Shown: piece after piece, positions 21,901 to 30,913 of the stretch
How positions within the stretch are numbered: position 1 is the stretch's first letter
Layout: each line of letters begins with the position of its first letter
Origin: Streptomyces sclerotialus
Lineage (GTDB): Bacteria > Actinomycetota > Actinomycetes > Streptomycetales > Streptomycetaceae
Reading direction: 5' to 3'
Assembly: GCF_040907265.1 (NCBI RefSeq)
Contig: NZ_JBFOHP010000002.1
Coordinates: 5,518,001-5,582,000, forward strand
DNA: 64,000 nucleotides
Notes under the pieces: generated by a model
The model's input: the letters and a program-made list of their open reading frames with translations, nothing else
Database searches by the model: none
Told to the model about the DNA's origin: nothing
Translations under genes and position numbers: made by a program

Positions 21901-24900
21901 GTGCGGAAGAAGCGGCTTCGGGGTGACGTGGTGGAGCCGGGACCACCGGCCGGCCCGGCCAGGTCCGGTACGGACGGTGACCGCGCGGGCGGGCGTCCCG
22001 CGCGGGTGCGCAACAGGCTCGTGGGGGCCGTGGCGGTGGTCGCCGTCGCCGTCCTCGCGGTCGGCACGCCCGTCATCGCCTCGGCGACACAGGACGTGGA
22101 CGGCTCCCAGGAGCTGGTCGACCTCGGCGAGCTGAACGCCCGCGCGGTGACCCTGTCCCACTCCCTCGCCGACGAGCGCGACGCCATGACGGTCTACGTC
22201 GCGACGGGCCGGACGACGCAGAACGGCGGCGGTGTCTCGGAGGCTCAGCGGGCCCGCGTGGACCGCCAGATCAAGGACCTGCGCGCCGAGGCGGCCGAGA
22301 GCTCCGCCGAGACCGCGGCGTTCGCCGAAGCGGGCAAGCTGCTCAAGGGGCTGCCCAAGGTCCGCCAGCAGGGACTGGCCGGCCCGGGCACGGCACTGGA
22401 CACCTTCAAGTCCTACAGTGCCACCATCCAGGCGCTGGACGCCATTTCCGCAGGCATCGCCCGTAAGGTGCCGCCCCGCGCGCTCGCCGCCGGCTCCCAC
22501 GCCCAGGGGCTGCCGCTCCTCGCCCGCGCCACCGAACAGGCCTCCGCGACCCGCGGACTGCTGCTCGCCGCGCTGGCGAGCGGCGGCCGGGAGCCGGACC
22601 TGTCGGCCGCCGCGCAGCAGTCGCACGTCCGCGCGCAGGCCGCGGTCGCCGACTTCCGGCAGTCGGCGGACGCGCACTCCCGGGACAGCTACGACCGGAC
22701 CGTCAACGGCACCGACGTCGACACCGCCGAGCGTTACCTCACCCGGCTCACCGACCAGTCGCGGCTGTCCCCCCTCGACCTCCGGCTGAACCGCGAGCGC
22801 ATCCAGTCCACGCTCACCACCCGCATCGGCCTGATGCGCAGCGTGGAGTCCTCGCTGTCCACCGCCGACGTGAAGTCCATGGGCACGCTCCGGGACGACG
22901 ACGTCACCTCGCTGGAGATCCGTATCGGGCTGGTCGGTCTCTGCCTGCTGCTCGCCGTCGGCATCAGCATCTGGGCCGCGCGCACGATGACCCAGCCGCT
23001 GTCCGCGCTGCGCCGCGGGGCCGCGCGGGTCGCCAAGGACCCCGCCGACGAGCAGCCGATCGAGTACAAGGGCCGCAACGACGAGTACGCGCAGACCGTC
23101 CGCTCGGTCAACGCGCTGCACGCGCAGGTCGCCGAGCTGGCGAAGAAGGCCGCCGAGGCCGAGGGCGAGCGCGCCCGGATGGCGAGCGGCCGCAAGCGGC
23201 TGGCCGCCGAGCGCGACGTGCTGCTGGAGGAGCGCGCCGACCTCACCGAGCGGCTGGCCACACTGCGTTCCGGCGTCAACAATCGTTTCGTCAGCCTGGC
23301 GATGCGTACGGTCGGCCTGGTCGAGCGTCAGCTCGCGGTCATCGAGAGCCTGGAGGAGAAGGAGCAGGATCCCGAGCGCCTGGAGACCCTCTACAAGCTC
23401 GACCACTTCGCCGCCCGGGTCCGCCGCAACAGCGAGAACCTCCTCGTCCTGTCCGGCTCCGAGCACAGCAACCACAACGCCGTGCCGGTGCCGCTGCTGG
23501 ACGTGCTGCGCGCCTCGATCAGCGAGATCGAGCGGTACGAGCGGGTGCGCATCCAGTCGCTGCCGCCGCACTCCCAGGTCGCCGGCTTCGCCGCCGACGA
23601 CGTCAGCCACCTGATCTCCGAGCTGCTGGACAACGCCACGGCGTTCTCCCCGCCGGACGCCCACGTCGAGCTGTCCGGCTGGCTGCTGGAGAGCGGCGAG
23701 CTGATGCTCTCGGTCCAGGACCAGGGCATAGGGATGACCGCCGAGCGGATGGCGGAGCTGAACCAGCGGCTGGCGGACCCGGAGACGGCGACGTCCTCGG
23801 AGACCGTGGACGAGGCGCTCGGCCTCGGCCTGTACGTCGTCGTACGGCTCGCCTCGCGGCACGGCGTCCGCGTCCAGCTGCGCGACCAGCAGCAGGGCGG
23901 GGTCACCGCCGTCGTGGTGCTGCCGAAGTCCATCCTGCCGACCCGTCCGACGCCGGCCGCGACCGCGCAGCCCGGTGCGGTGCACACCGCGCCCACCCTC
24001 CCGGGCTCGGTCGCCGAGGCCAACTCCAACGCGCTGCCCGCCCGCGGCCAGCGCAGCCTGCCGCCGCAGCAGGACCAGCAGCCGCAGCAGGACCAGCAGC
24101 CCCAGCAGGACCAGCAGCCCCAGCAGCCGCAGCAGGGCCGGCCGGCACCGGCTCCCGTCGGCGACCCCCTCACGGACCCCCTGCCGGATCCCCTCACGGA
24201 CCCGCTGCCGGACCCCCTCACGGACCCGCTGCCCGACTCCCTGACGGGTCCCCGGCCCGGCGCGCCCGCCGACCCGCTGATCCAGGCGGCGGAGCGGACG
24301 ATCGACGCGGCAGGCCTGGGGCCGGACCAGCGGACACCGGGTACGGGCAGGCCGGACGCCCAGGCGCCGGCCGGTCCGGCGGCACAGGCCCCGGCCGGTC
24401 CCGCCCATGCCGCTCCGGCCGCTCCGGCCGCCCCGGCTGGTCCCGCAGGGCCCGCCGGCCCCGGGCGTTCCGGTGTGCCGGACTTCTCCGGTGACCCGGA
24501 CGCCGAGCCGGACACCGGTGCGGTGCCCGCCGCCCGGTCGCCGTACGTCGCCGACGACGCCCCGGCCGCGCCGTCCCCGTACGACGGCGGCGCTGAGCAC
24601 AGCCGGGCCGAGTCGCAGGAGGAGCCGCCCGCGCGGAAGCTCACCGACATGGGGCTGCCCAAGCGCACGCCCCGGGTCGTGGCACAGCGGCCGCCGAGCG
24701 CACCGCGGCAGGGCGGCGGGGTGAACGCGGAAGCGCTGCGGCGCCGCCTCGGCGGCTTCCAGCAGGGCGCGCGCGAAGGCCGGCGGGACGTGGAGGCCGA
24801 GATCGCGGAGCGCACGGCCGAACAGACCATCCCACAAACGGACACCGACGGAGCGGGGGCCCCGGGAGAGAGTCACGTTGTCGAGGAGGCACGCGATTGA
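21901..24900 (+). CDS. cvnA: Conservon histidine-kinase-like sensor (CvnA)
   Basis: A 999-residue membrane sensor. It has an N-terminal membrane segment (about residues 35-60), a nitrate/nitrite-sensing-type extracellular domain (about 65-330), a second membrane segment (GLVGLCLLLAVGISIWAA), a HAMP region, a coiled coil, and a histidine-kinase-like ATPase domain with LLDNATAFSPP, DQGIGM and GLGLYVVVRLA. The usual H-box is replaced by a LDHFAARVRRNSENLL segment, as in other CvnA proteins. The last 320 residues are a Pro/Gln/Asp-rich tail. The start at GTG 21901 avoids an unconserved N-terminus. It is the first gene of a four-gene conservon with overlapping reading frames. Confidence 0.9.
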   Translation: MRKKRLRGDVVEPGPPAGPARSGTDGDRAGGRPARVRNRLVGAVAVVAVAVLAVGTPVIASATQDVDGSQELVDLGELNARAVTLSHSLADERDAMTVYVATGRTTQNGGGVSEAQRARVDRQIKDLRAEAAESSAETAAFAEAGKLLKGLPKVRQQGLAGPGTALDTFKSYSATIQALDAISAGIARKVPPRALAAGSHAQGLPLLARATEQASATRGLLLAALASGGREPDLSAAAQQSHVRAQAAVADFRQSADAHSRDSYDRTVNGTDVDTAERYLTRLTDQSRLSPLDLRLNRERIQSTLTTRIGLMRSVESSLSTADVKSMGTLRDDDVTSLEIRIGLVGLCLLLAVGISIWAARTMTQPLSALRRGAARVAKDPADEQPIEYKGRNDEYAQTVRSVNALHAQVAELAKKAAEAEGERARMASGRKRLAAERDVLLEERADLTERLATLRSGVNNRFVSLAMRTVGLVERQLAVIESLEEKEQDPERLETLYKLDHFAARVRRNSENLLVLSGSEHSNHNAVPVPLLDVLRASISEIERYERVRIQSLPPHSQVAGFAADDVSHLISELLDNATAFSPPDAHVELSGWLLESGELMLSVQDQGIGMTAERMAELNQRLADPETATSSETVDEALGLGLYVVVRLASRHGVRVQLRDQQQGGVTAVVVLPKSILPTRPTPAATAQPGAVHTAPTLPGSVAEANSNALPARGQRSLPPQQDQQPQQDQQPQQDQQPQQPQQGRPAPAPVGDPLTDPLPDPLTDPLPDPLTDPLPDSLTGPRPGAPADPLIQAAERTIDAAGLGPDQRTPGTGRPDAQAPAGPAAQAPAGPAHAAPAAPAAPAGPAGPAGPGRSGVPDFSGDPDAEPDTGAVPAARSPYVADDAPAAPSPYDGGAEHSRAESQEEPPARKLTDMGLPKRTPRVVAQRPPSAPRQGGGVNAEALRRRLGGFQQGAREGRRDVEAEIAERTAEQTIPQTDTDGAGAPGESHVVEEARD
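24063..24243 (+). repeat. Two short tandem repeat tracts inside the cvnA tail
   Basis: First a Gln/Pro tract, with a QQDQQPQ unit repeated about three times (24063-24140), then a DPLTDPLP-type tract with a 24-base period (24164-24243). Both are in frame and encode low-complexity linker sequence. The DNA-level periodicity makes length variation between strains likely. Confidence 0.75.
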
Positions 24901-25382
24901 AGGCGCAAGCGCCCACTGCTTACGGACTGAGCAGCCAGGCACGGAATCTGCAGTGGCTGTTGTCCAATCTGGTCGACGAGGTGCCGGGCATCCGCTCGGT
25001 GGCCGTGGTGTCGTCGGACGGACTGCTGCTGCTGGCTTCCGACCCGGTGCTGGCGGAGGGGGCCGCTGACGCCGGACCGCGCGGCCCGCGGGGCTCCAGC
25101 GCCGACCTGGCGACCATCGTCTCCGGCGTCGGCAGCCTCACCAACGGCGCGGCGAAGCTGATGGACGGCGGCACGGTCAAGCAGACGATGATCGCCATGG
25201 ACGAGGGCAGCCTGTTCGTCAGCTACATCAGTGACGGCTCGCTGCTCGGCGTGCACGCGACCCCCGACTGCGACATGAGCGTCATCGCGTACCACATGGC
25301 GCTCTTCGTCGGCCGGGCCGGCCATGTCCTCACCCCCGAACTCCGCAGCGAACTGCGCAAGTCGATGGAGAGCGTCCAGTGA
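24897..25382 (+). CDS. cvnB: Conservon roadblock/LC7 protein (CvnB)
   Basis: A 161-residue roadblock/LC7-domain protein (LQWLLSNLVDEVPGIRSVAVVSSDGLLLL, then GVGSLTNGAAKLM and LLGVHATPDCDMSVIAYHMALFVGRAG). It starts at TTG 24897, overlapping the cvnA stop (TTGA). A perfect AGGAGG lies seven bases upstream and decides this start. In conservons CvnB binds the GTPase CvnD and the membrane sensor, in a G-protein-like module at the membrane. An inserted Gly/Pro-rich loop near residues 58-70 is unusual in length. Confidence 0.94.
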   Translation: MKAQAPTAYGLSSQARNLQWLLSNLVDEVPGIRSVAVVSSDGLLLLASDPVLAEGAADAGPRGPRGSSADLATIVSGVGSLTNGAAKLMDGGTVKQTMIAMDEGSLFVSYISDGSLLGVHATPDCDMSVIAYHMALFVGRAGHVLTPELRSELRKSMESVQ

Positions 25383-25780
25383 GTACCGCACCCAAACTCC
25401 CCACGCGAGGCGGGGACAGGAAACCCGCACGCGTGCGGCCGTATTCGCTCACGGGCGGCCGCACCCGCTTCGGTCACGTCCTGCTCGTGGAGACCTTCGT
25501 GGCCGCGCTGGACGCGCCGGAGGAGCGCCGCGAGCTGACCTCGGGCGGCTGGGCCGACCGGGTCATGCCCGAGATGCGCGCCATCGTCGAACTGTGCCGC
25601 CGGATGCGGTCCGTCGCGGAGATCTCCGCGCTGCTCAAAATGCCGCTGGGCGTGGTCCGCGTCCTGCTCAGCGACCTCGCCGACCAGGGAAAGATCCGCG
25701 TCTACGGCTCCGGTCACGGCACCGGCAAGCCCGACCGCGCGCTGCTTGAGAGGGTGCTGGGTGGACTTCGCAGGCTCTGA
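25379..25780 (+). CDS. cvnC: Conservon DUF742 protein (CvnC)
   Basis: A 133-residue DUF742 protein starting at GTG 25379 and overlapping the cvnB stop (GTGA). It carries the family pattern RPYSLTGGRTRFG near the N-terminus and a winged-helix-like C-terminal half (CRRMRSVAEISALLKMPLGVVRVLLSDLADQGKIRVY). Its end overlaps the start of the GTPase gene, which indicates strict coupling. DUF742 proteins are conservon members whose biochemical role is not established. Confidence 0.93.
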   Translation: MSTAPKLPTRGGDRKPARVRPYSLTGGRTRFGHVLLVETFVAALDAPEERRELTSGGWADRVMPEMRAIVELCRRMRSVAEISALLKMPLGVVRVLLSDLADQGKIRVYGSGHGTGKPDRALLERVLGGLRRL

Positions 25781-26399
25781 GACGATGACGGCGAGCGCCG
25801 GGACGCCTGCCGCCGACGAAGGGGTCCAGGCCTGGCAGACGGACCGTACGCAGGCCCCCATCGCCACCAAGATCGTGGTGGCGGGCGGGTTCGGCGTCGG
25901 TAAGACGACCTTCGTCGGGTCGGTCTCCGAGATCACGCCGCTGCAGACCGAAGCGGTGATGACGCAGGCCAGTGAGGACACCGACGACCTGACGGCCACC
26001 CCGGAGAAGACCACGACCACGGTCGCGATGGACTTCGGCCGCATCACGCTCGACCAGGACCTCGTCCTGTACCTCTTCGGTACGCCAGGTCAGCAGCGGT
26101 TCTGGTTCATGTGGGACGACCTGGTCCGGGGTGCCATCGGCGCGATAGTGATGGCGGACACCCGACGGCTGGAGGACTGCTTCCCCGCTCTGGACTACTT
26201 CGAGAGCTGCGGACTTCCGTACGTCGTCGCCGTCAACCACTTCGAGGGGACCGCCGAATACGCGGTCGAGGATGTGCGTGAGGCTCTGTCCGTGCCGCTT
26301 GACGTGCCCGTGGTGATCATGGACGCGCGCAAGCGGATCACGGTGGTGGAGTCTCTGCTCACCCTCGTCGCGCATGCCCTGGAGTTGACCCCCGAATAG
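25761..26399 (+). CDS. cvnD: Conservon small GTP/ATP-binding protein (CvnD)
   Basis: A 212-residue Ras-like GTPase with P-loop GGFGVGKTT near residue 42, switch/G2 region TTTTVAMDFGRI and G3-like LFGTPGQQRFWFMWDDL. The G4 NKxD motif is replaced by VNHFEG, so guanine specificity is relaxed or provided differently; this substitution is common in CvnD proteins. The start at GTG 25761 is chosen for the AGAGGG site and overlap with cvnC; an ATG at 25785 is an alternative. It should cycle with CvnB and CvnA at the membrane. Confidence 0.92.
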   Translation: MDFAGSETMTASAGTPAADEGVQAWQTDRTQAPIATKIVVAGGFGVGKTTFVGSVSEITPLQTEAVMTQASEDTDDLTATPEKTTTTVAMDFGRITLDQDLVLYLFGTPGQQRFWFMWDDLVRGAIGAIVMADTRRLEDCFPALDYFESCGLPYVVAVNHFEGTAEYAVEDVREALSVPLDVPVVIMDARKRITVVESLLTLVAHALELTPE

Positions 26400-26440
26400 G
26401 TTCGCACCGCTCGCGAGCCCAACCAGAGAAGAGCACAACC

Positions 26441-27694
26441 ATGCGGAAGATACTCATCATCGGAGCCGGCCAGTCCGGGCTCCAGCTGGCCCTTGGCCTC
26501 CAGTCCAAGGGCTATGAGGTCACCCTCATGTCCAACCGCACCGCCGACGAGATCCGTTCCGGGCGGGTCATGTCGACGCAGTGCATGTTCCACACCGCTC
26601 TGCAGTACGAGCGGGACCTGCAGATCAACTTCTGGGAGAGCCAGGCCCCGCGCATCGAGGGCCTGGGCGTCTCGGTCGCCGCACCGGGCAGCCACGCTTC
26701 GCCCGAGGGCACGCAGCGCGCCATCGACTGGGTCGGCAAGCTGGACGGCTACGCCCAGTCCGTCGACCAGCGCGTGAAGATGGCCGGCTGGATGGAGACC
26801 TTCGCGCAGCGCGGCGGCCAGCTCGTCATCCACGGCGCCGCCGTCTCCGACCTCGACTTCTTCGCCTCCCGCTACGACCTGACGCTGGTCTCCGCCGGCA
26901 AGGGCGAGCTGGTGTCCATGTTCGGCCGGGACGCCGCGCGTTCCCCGTACGACACCCCGCAGCGCGCGCTGGCCGTCGCGTACGTGCACGGCATGGGCCC
27001 CCGCCCGGAGCACCCCGAGTTCGACGCGGTGCGCTGCAACCTCGTGCCCGGCGTCGGCGAGCTCTTCGTCATGCCGACCTACACCACGTCAGGGCGCGCC
27101 GACATCCTCTTCTGGGAAGGCATCCCCGGCGGCCCGCTGGACGCCTTCCAGGGCGTGAAGGACCCCAACGAGCACCTGGCGCTGACGCTGGAGCTGCTGG
27201 AGAAGTTCGTGCCGTGGGAGTACGCGCGCTCCACCAAGGTCGAACTGACCGACGCCAACGGCACGCTGTCCGGCCGGTACGCGCCGACCGTCCGCAACCC
27301 CATCGGCAAGCTGCCTTCGGGCGGCCTGGTGCTGGGCGTCGCCGACGTTGTCGTGGCCAACGACCCGATCACGGGCCAGGGATCGAACTCCGCCTCCAAG
27401 TGCGCCAAGGCGTACCTCGACTCGATCATCGAGCACGGTGACAAGCCGTTCGACGCGGACTGGATGCAGGCCACCTTCGACCGCTACTGGGCCACCGCGC
27501 AGCACGTCACCAAGTGGACCAACGCCATGCTGGCCCCGCCGCCGGAGCACGTGCTGAACTACATCGGCGCGGCCGGCCAGCTCCAGCCGGCGGCCGATCG
27601 TTTCGCCAATGGCTTCAACGACCCCTCCGACTTCGAGAACTTCTTCTACGAGCCGGAGAAGACCAACGCGTACCTGGCGTCGCTGGGCGCCTAG
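26441..27694 (+). CDS. Styrene/indole monooxygenase-type flavoprotein
   Basis: A 417-residue FAD-dependent monooxygenase of the StyA class. The N-terminal dinucleotide fold is MRKILIIGAGQSGLQLALGLQ. A central region (YTTSGRADILFWEGIPGG) matches the styrene monooxygenase substrate domain. The C-terminal FAD segment reads GVADVVVANDPITGQGSN, followed by a helical end. Enzymes of this class need a separate flavin reductase, and none is adjacent. It starts 41 bases after cvnD and is probably part of the conservon transcript. Some conservons carry a P450 at this position, so an oxygenase as fifth gene fits. The substrate is unknown. Confidence 0.87.
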   Translation: MRKILIIGAGQSGLQLALGLQSKGYEVTLMSNRTADEIRSGRVMSTQCMFHTALQYERDLQINFWESQAPRIEGLGVSVAAPGSHASPEGTQRAIDWVGKLDGYAQSVDQRVKMAGWMETFAQRGGQLVIHGAAVSDLDFFASRYDLTLVSAGKGELVSMFGRDAARSPYDTPQRALAVAYVHGMGPRPEHPEFDAVRCNLVPGVGELFVMPTYTTSGRADILFWEGIPGGPLDAFQGVKDPNEHLALTLELLEKFVPWEYARSTKVELTDANGTLSGRYAPTVRNPIGKLPSGGLVLGVADVVVANDPITGQGSNSASKCAKAYLDSIIEHGDKPFDADWMQATFDRYWATAQHVTKWTNAMLAPPPEHVLNYIGAAGQLQPAADRFANGFNDPSDFENFFYEPEKTNAYLASLGA

Positions 27695-27714
27695 GCACAC
27701 GCCGGTGACCTGCA

Positions 27715-27739
27715 GCCGGGCCGTTTCCTTCGGTCCGGC
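27715..27739 (+). terminator. Hairpin after the conservon operon
   Basis: A 9-bp stem (27715-27723 with 27731-27739, one G-T pair) and 7-base loop lie 21 bases beyond the monooxygenase stop codon. The position suits the end of the conservon transcript. Confidence 0.6.
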
Positions 27740-27774
27740 GCAAGGTCTTCCAGGGGTTCTGGCCCCCGGGCCGC

Positions 27775-28443
27775 TCAGAGGCTGCGGACCATCGTCAGCT
27801 GGTGCACCCGGCGGCCGTCGACCCGCATTCCGGGGACCGCGGGCGTGGCGCCGTGCGGGGTGAATCCCATGCGGGTGAAGAAGCGCACCGCGCGGGTGTT
27901 CTCGACGACGGTCTGGAGGTGGCAGCCGGGCGATCCGGTGGCCCGCAGGCGGTCGAGCCAGGTGGTCATCAGAGCCTCGGCGGTGCCGTTGCTGCGGGCC
28001 CGGGGCTCGACGTTGATGTGCAGGTGGGCGGGGTACCGGGGGTCTTCGAAGTCGCCCGGCGCCGGCTGCCGGCGGAGCGTCATCAGTGCCGTGTCGGCCA
28101 TGGCGCGTACGAAGAAGCCCATACAGGCGCGGCGGGCGAAGAGCCGGTACTCCCTGATGGCCCGGTCGATCCGCTCGCTCTCGGCCGGGAAGCGTGTGCT
28201 GTCCCGGCAGCCGGTCAGATAGCCGACGAGGTTCCCGTCGGCGACGGCCACGAGGAGCGACTCCGGCTCGCGGTCCATGTAGGGCTCCAGATAGACGGCG
28301 GCCTCGGACTCCTGGTGTCCCCACAGCGTCTCCGTCGGCGCCCCCTCACCGGCCCGTGCGGCGAGCCGGCGCAGCGCGTCGCGGTCGGACTCCCGGAAGG
28401 GACGGATCTCGCGGAAGGGACGGATCTCGCTCGTGGGCGGCAT
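27775..28443 (-). CDS. GNAT-family N-acetyltransferase
   Basis: A 222-residue acetyltransferase. The fold begins IRPFRESDRDALRRLAARAG and includes LLVAVADGNLVGYLTG, a long insertion, LHINVEPRARSNGTAEALMTTWLDRLRA (acetyl-CoA loop with Arg-x-x-Gly/Ala pattern) and NTRAVRFFTRMGFTPHG near the end. The start at ATG 28443 has AGGGGA eight bases upstream. The N-terminus carries a perfect 18-base DNA duplication that doubles IRPFRE. The substrate cannot be inferred. It converges with the conservon operon. Confidence 0.85.
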   Translation of the reverse strand: MPPTSEIRPFREIRPFRESDRDALRRLAARAGEGAPTETLWGHQESEAAVYLEPYMDREPESLLVAVADGNLVGYLTGCRDSTRFPAESERIDRAIREYRLFARRACMGFFVRAMADTALMTLRRQPAPGDFEDPRYPAHLHINVEPRARSNGTAEALMTTWLDRLRATGSPGCHLQTVVENTRAVRFFTRMGFTPHGATPAVPGMRVDGRRVHQLTMVRSL

Positions 28444-28485
28444 GCCGATGTCCCCTGTCGACGTGTGGGCGCGGCGGGGAGGGGG

Positions 28486-29640
28486 CTACCGGCTGCCCGG
28501 TGCGGAGGCGTCGCCGTATCCGGTGTCGTCCCCGTCCGTGGCGCCGTCCGGCAGCTCCGGCGGGGTGTAGTTCTTCAGGCCGGGTGCGTCCTCGTCGGGG
28601 CGGACGGCGCCCAGCAGGGGATTGGCCGCGATCGGGGAGACCTTGACGTCGGCACCGGGGCGGGGGGCCTGGACGACCAGGCCGTCACCGATGTACATCG
28701 CCACGTGGGTCGCCCCGGGGAAGTAGATCACCAGGTCGCCGGGGCGGAGCTTGCGCAGGCTGACGTGGGGCAGCTGCTTCCACTGCTCCTGGCTCGTCCG
28801 CGGGATCGGCTTGCCCGCGTGCGCCCAGGCCTGGGAGGTGAGGCCGGAGCAGTCGAAGGAGTCCGGGCCCTCGGCGCCCCAGACGTACGGCTTGCCGACC
28901 TGCGTCAGGGCGTACGCCATCGCCCGCTGTCCGCCCTTCGACGGGGCCTGCGGGCCGCCGAGCCGCCCCGAGCCGAGGAATGCTTTCTGCGCGTCCTCCA
29001 TGCCGGCCCGCTCCAGCCGGCTCAGCTCCGCCAGCTGCTCGGCCGAGAGCGAGGCGAGCATCGCCTCGACCTCCCGCAGCCGGCTCTCGACCTGTGCCTT
29101 CTGCTTCTTCCGCCGCTCGGCCAGGGACTTCTGCTTGTCCAGGGCCTTCTTCGCGTCGGTCGCCAGCTTGTCCGCCTTGCGGGCGCTGCCGGTGAGCCGG
29201 GTGACCGTGTCGGCCTGGTGGCCCGCCGCCTCCTTCAGCAGATGGCCGCGGTCCAGCGCCTGCTCGGGGTTGTCGGAGAGCAGGAACTGCACGTACGGGG
29301 AGAGGCCGCCGGGGCCGGAGCCGGTGTACTGCTCCCGCGCCAGCCGGCCCGCGTCCGCGCGGCCCTGCGCGAGGTCCGCGCGCGCGTCCTCCAGCCGGCC
29401 GTCGAGCTTCCTGGACACCTTGATCTGCGCCTTGAGGTCCTCCTCCGTGGCGTTGTACGCCTCGGAGGCCGCCTCGGTCTGCTGGTACAGCTTCTGCAGC
29501 CGGGTCAGCAGCTCGCTCACGGGAATGTCGGGCGGCGCGGCGGGCCGGGCCGCCGCGTACCCGGGAGCCGCAGGCAGTGCCACGGCGGCGGCGCTCAGCA
29601 ACGCCACCGTCCCCGCCGTCCGCCGGAACCGTCCCCGCAC
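28486..29640 (-). CDS. Secreted C40 (NlpC/P60) peptidoglycan endopeptidase with coiled coil
   Basis: A 384-residue wall hydrolase of the RipA/SWP class. A signal peptide lies at residues about 1-32 (VRGRFRRTAGTVALLS to GYAA). A long coiled coil follows (about 40-240, LTRLQKLYQQTEAASEAYN and KKALDKQKSLAERRKKQKAQ). The NlpC/P60 domain has catalytic Cys in DSFDCSGL and His in GATHVAMYIGDG. The start at GTG 29640 is chosen because GGAGG lies six bases upstream and the signal peptide follows directly. The coiled coil probably controls access to the active site, as in related cell-separation hydrolases. Confidence 0.93.
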   Translation of the reverse strand: MRGRFRRTAGTVALLSAAAVALPAAPGYAAARPAAPPDIPVSELLTRLQKLYQQTEAASEAYNATEEDLKAQIKVSRKLDGRLEDARADLAQGRADAGRLAREQYTGSGPGGLSPYVQFLLSDNPEQALDRGHLLKEAAGHQADTVTRLTGSARKADKLATDAKKALDKQKSLAERRKKQKAQVESRLREVEAMLASLSAEQLAELSRLERAGMEDAQKAFLGSGRLGGPQAPSKGGQRAMAYALTQVGKPYVWGAEGPDSFDCSGLTSQAWAHAGKPIPRTSQEQWKQLPHVSLRKLRPGDLVIYFPGATHVAMYIGDGLVVQAPRPGADVKVSPIAANPLLGAVRPDEDAPGLKNYTPPELPDGATDGDDTGYGDASAPGSR

Positions 29641-29798
29641 CGCGCACCTCCGCTCTGGACCTACCATCCGACTGGTTCGGATGGTGCCACGGGGCTCGCC
29701 TGCCCGCCGGGGGAGCGGGCGAACCGGGGGAACGGGCGTCACCCGATCGGCGGCCGTCGTGCGGGGGAAGAACGTCCGGGCGTGCCCCGGGAGTTCCC

Positions 29799-30065
29799 TC
29801 AACGCCGCCGGGACCACGGCCACTTCGGACGGCCGGCGCCGGGCTCCGCGTCCGCGTCGTAGGCGTACACCCAGCCGCGCGGCAGCCCCAGCCGGCCGGC
29901 CGGGCCCGGCTCCCGCCGGTAGACGTGCACCGTCGGCGGCGCGCCGGCCTCGCCGGGGACCGGGATCTCGTACCGGGCGGGCGGCCGGCCGGTCGCGCCG
30001 ACCAGGACCGGGAGCACCCGTCCGTCCATGGGGCCGCCGACGAAGGGCGTGTTCTCGCTTCTCAC
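29799..30065 (-). CDS. Small conserved hypothetical protein
   Basis: An 88-residue protein starting at GTG 30065. It has a short conserved-looking N-terminus ([21 protein letters not shown]), a middle [21 protein letters not shown] and a C-terminal [11 protein letters not shown]. No known domain or membrane segment is recognised. Codon usage is typical of the surrounding genes, which supports it being real. It lies between the NlpC/P60 gene and the TetR gene, on the same strand as both. Confidence 0.6.
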   Translation of the reverse strand: MRSENTPFVGGPMDGRVLPVLVGATGRPPARYEIPVPGEAGAPPTVHVYRREPGPAGRLGLPRGWVYAYDADAEPGAGRPKWPWSRRR

Positions 30066-30114
30066 GCGGTCAGTGTCACATCAGGGCCGGGCCCCGTGGA
30101 GCGGGTGCCGGGCC

Positions 30115-30855
30115 TCAGAGCAGATGGGAGGCGTCCGCGAGGACCGGCGTCAGCCGCCGGACGAGGGTGCCGACCGGGCCGTCGCGGGTCTCGGCCGCGA
30201 GCGCGGCGGCCGCGATCCGCGCGGTCTCCTCGTCCGTCGCCGAGGTGACCACGATCAGCGCGACGAAGTGGTCGACGAGCCAGTCGCGCAGCTCGGCCAG
30301 CGGCGGCTGCTTCTCCTCGTCCACCCAGATCAGCGAGGCCGCCTCGACGGCCGTGAGCCACGTACGGACCGTCATCCGCAGCCGGGGGCCCGGCTCCGGC
30401 GCGCCCAGGTGGTGCAGGATCTGCTCGGCGGCGGTCCGCCGCACCTCGTCGACGATGGCGTCGGTACGGGCCGTCTCCACGACGCTGCCGCCCTGCAGCA
30501 GGGCGCTGAAGCCGGCGTCGTGCTCGTCGACGAAGGCGAGGTACCGGTCCAGGGCGCGGCCCAGCCGCTGGGTGAGCGGGCCGGTCTCGGCCTCGGCGAA
30601 GCAGCCTTCGAGGTCGTCGGCCGCGCTGCGCAGCGCGGCTTCGTACAACTGCTGCTTGCCGCCGGGGAAGTAGCGGTAGACCAGCGGCCGGGAGACCTGC
30701 GCGGCATTCGCCACGTCGTCCAGCGACACGTCCTCCGGCGCCCGTTGGGCGAAGAGCCCCAGGGCCGCGGTCAGCAGCTGGGCGCGCCGCTCCGCCACGC
30801 TCAGCCGCCGGTACGCGGGGCGGGGTACTGCTGGGGCGGTGCCGCTGCCGTTCAT
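30115..30855 (-). CDS. TetR-family transcriptional regulator
   Basis: A 246-residue TetR regulator. The HTH begins RRAQLLTAALGLFAQRAPEDVSLDDVANAAQVSRPLVYRYFPGGKQQLYEAAL, and a helical ligand domain follows. The start at ATG 30855 (MNGSGTA) is used because the longer frame overlaps the upstream gene. It lies 59 bases downstream of the AurF-like gene on the same strand. The divergent promoter between the two diiron genes is the most likely target, though self-regulation cannot be excluded. Confidence 0.92.
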   Translation of the reverse strand: MNGSGTAPAVPRPAYRRLSVAERRAQLLTAALGLFAQRAPEDVSLDDVANAAQVSRPLVYRYFPGGKQQLYEAALRSAADDLEGCFAEAETGPLTQRLGRALDRYLAFVDEHDAGFSALLQGGSVVETARTDAIVDEVRRTAAEQILHHLGAPEPGPRLRMTVRTWLTAVEAASLIWVDEEKQPPLAELRDWLVDHFVALIVVTSATDEETARIAAAALAAETRDGPVGTLVRRLTPVLADASHLL

Positions 30856-30913
30856 GGACAGCAGCGTAACCGCCCCAAGCCTCCCGCCGCGGGGCCGGTT
30901 CGTCTCCTCCGCC

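Noticed and set aside
24063..24243. Possible CRISPR-like or intergenic tandem array
   Set aside because: The periodic tract is in frame within cvnA and codes for a low-complexity Gln/Pro/Asp linker; there are no spacers.
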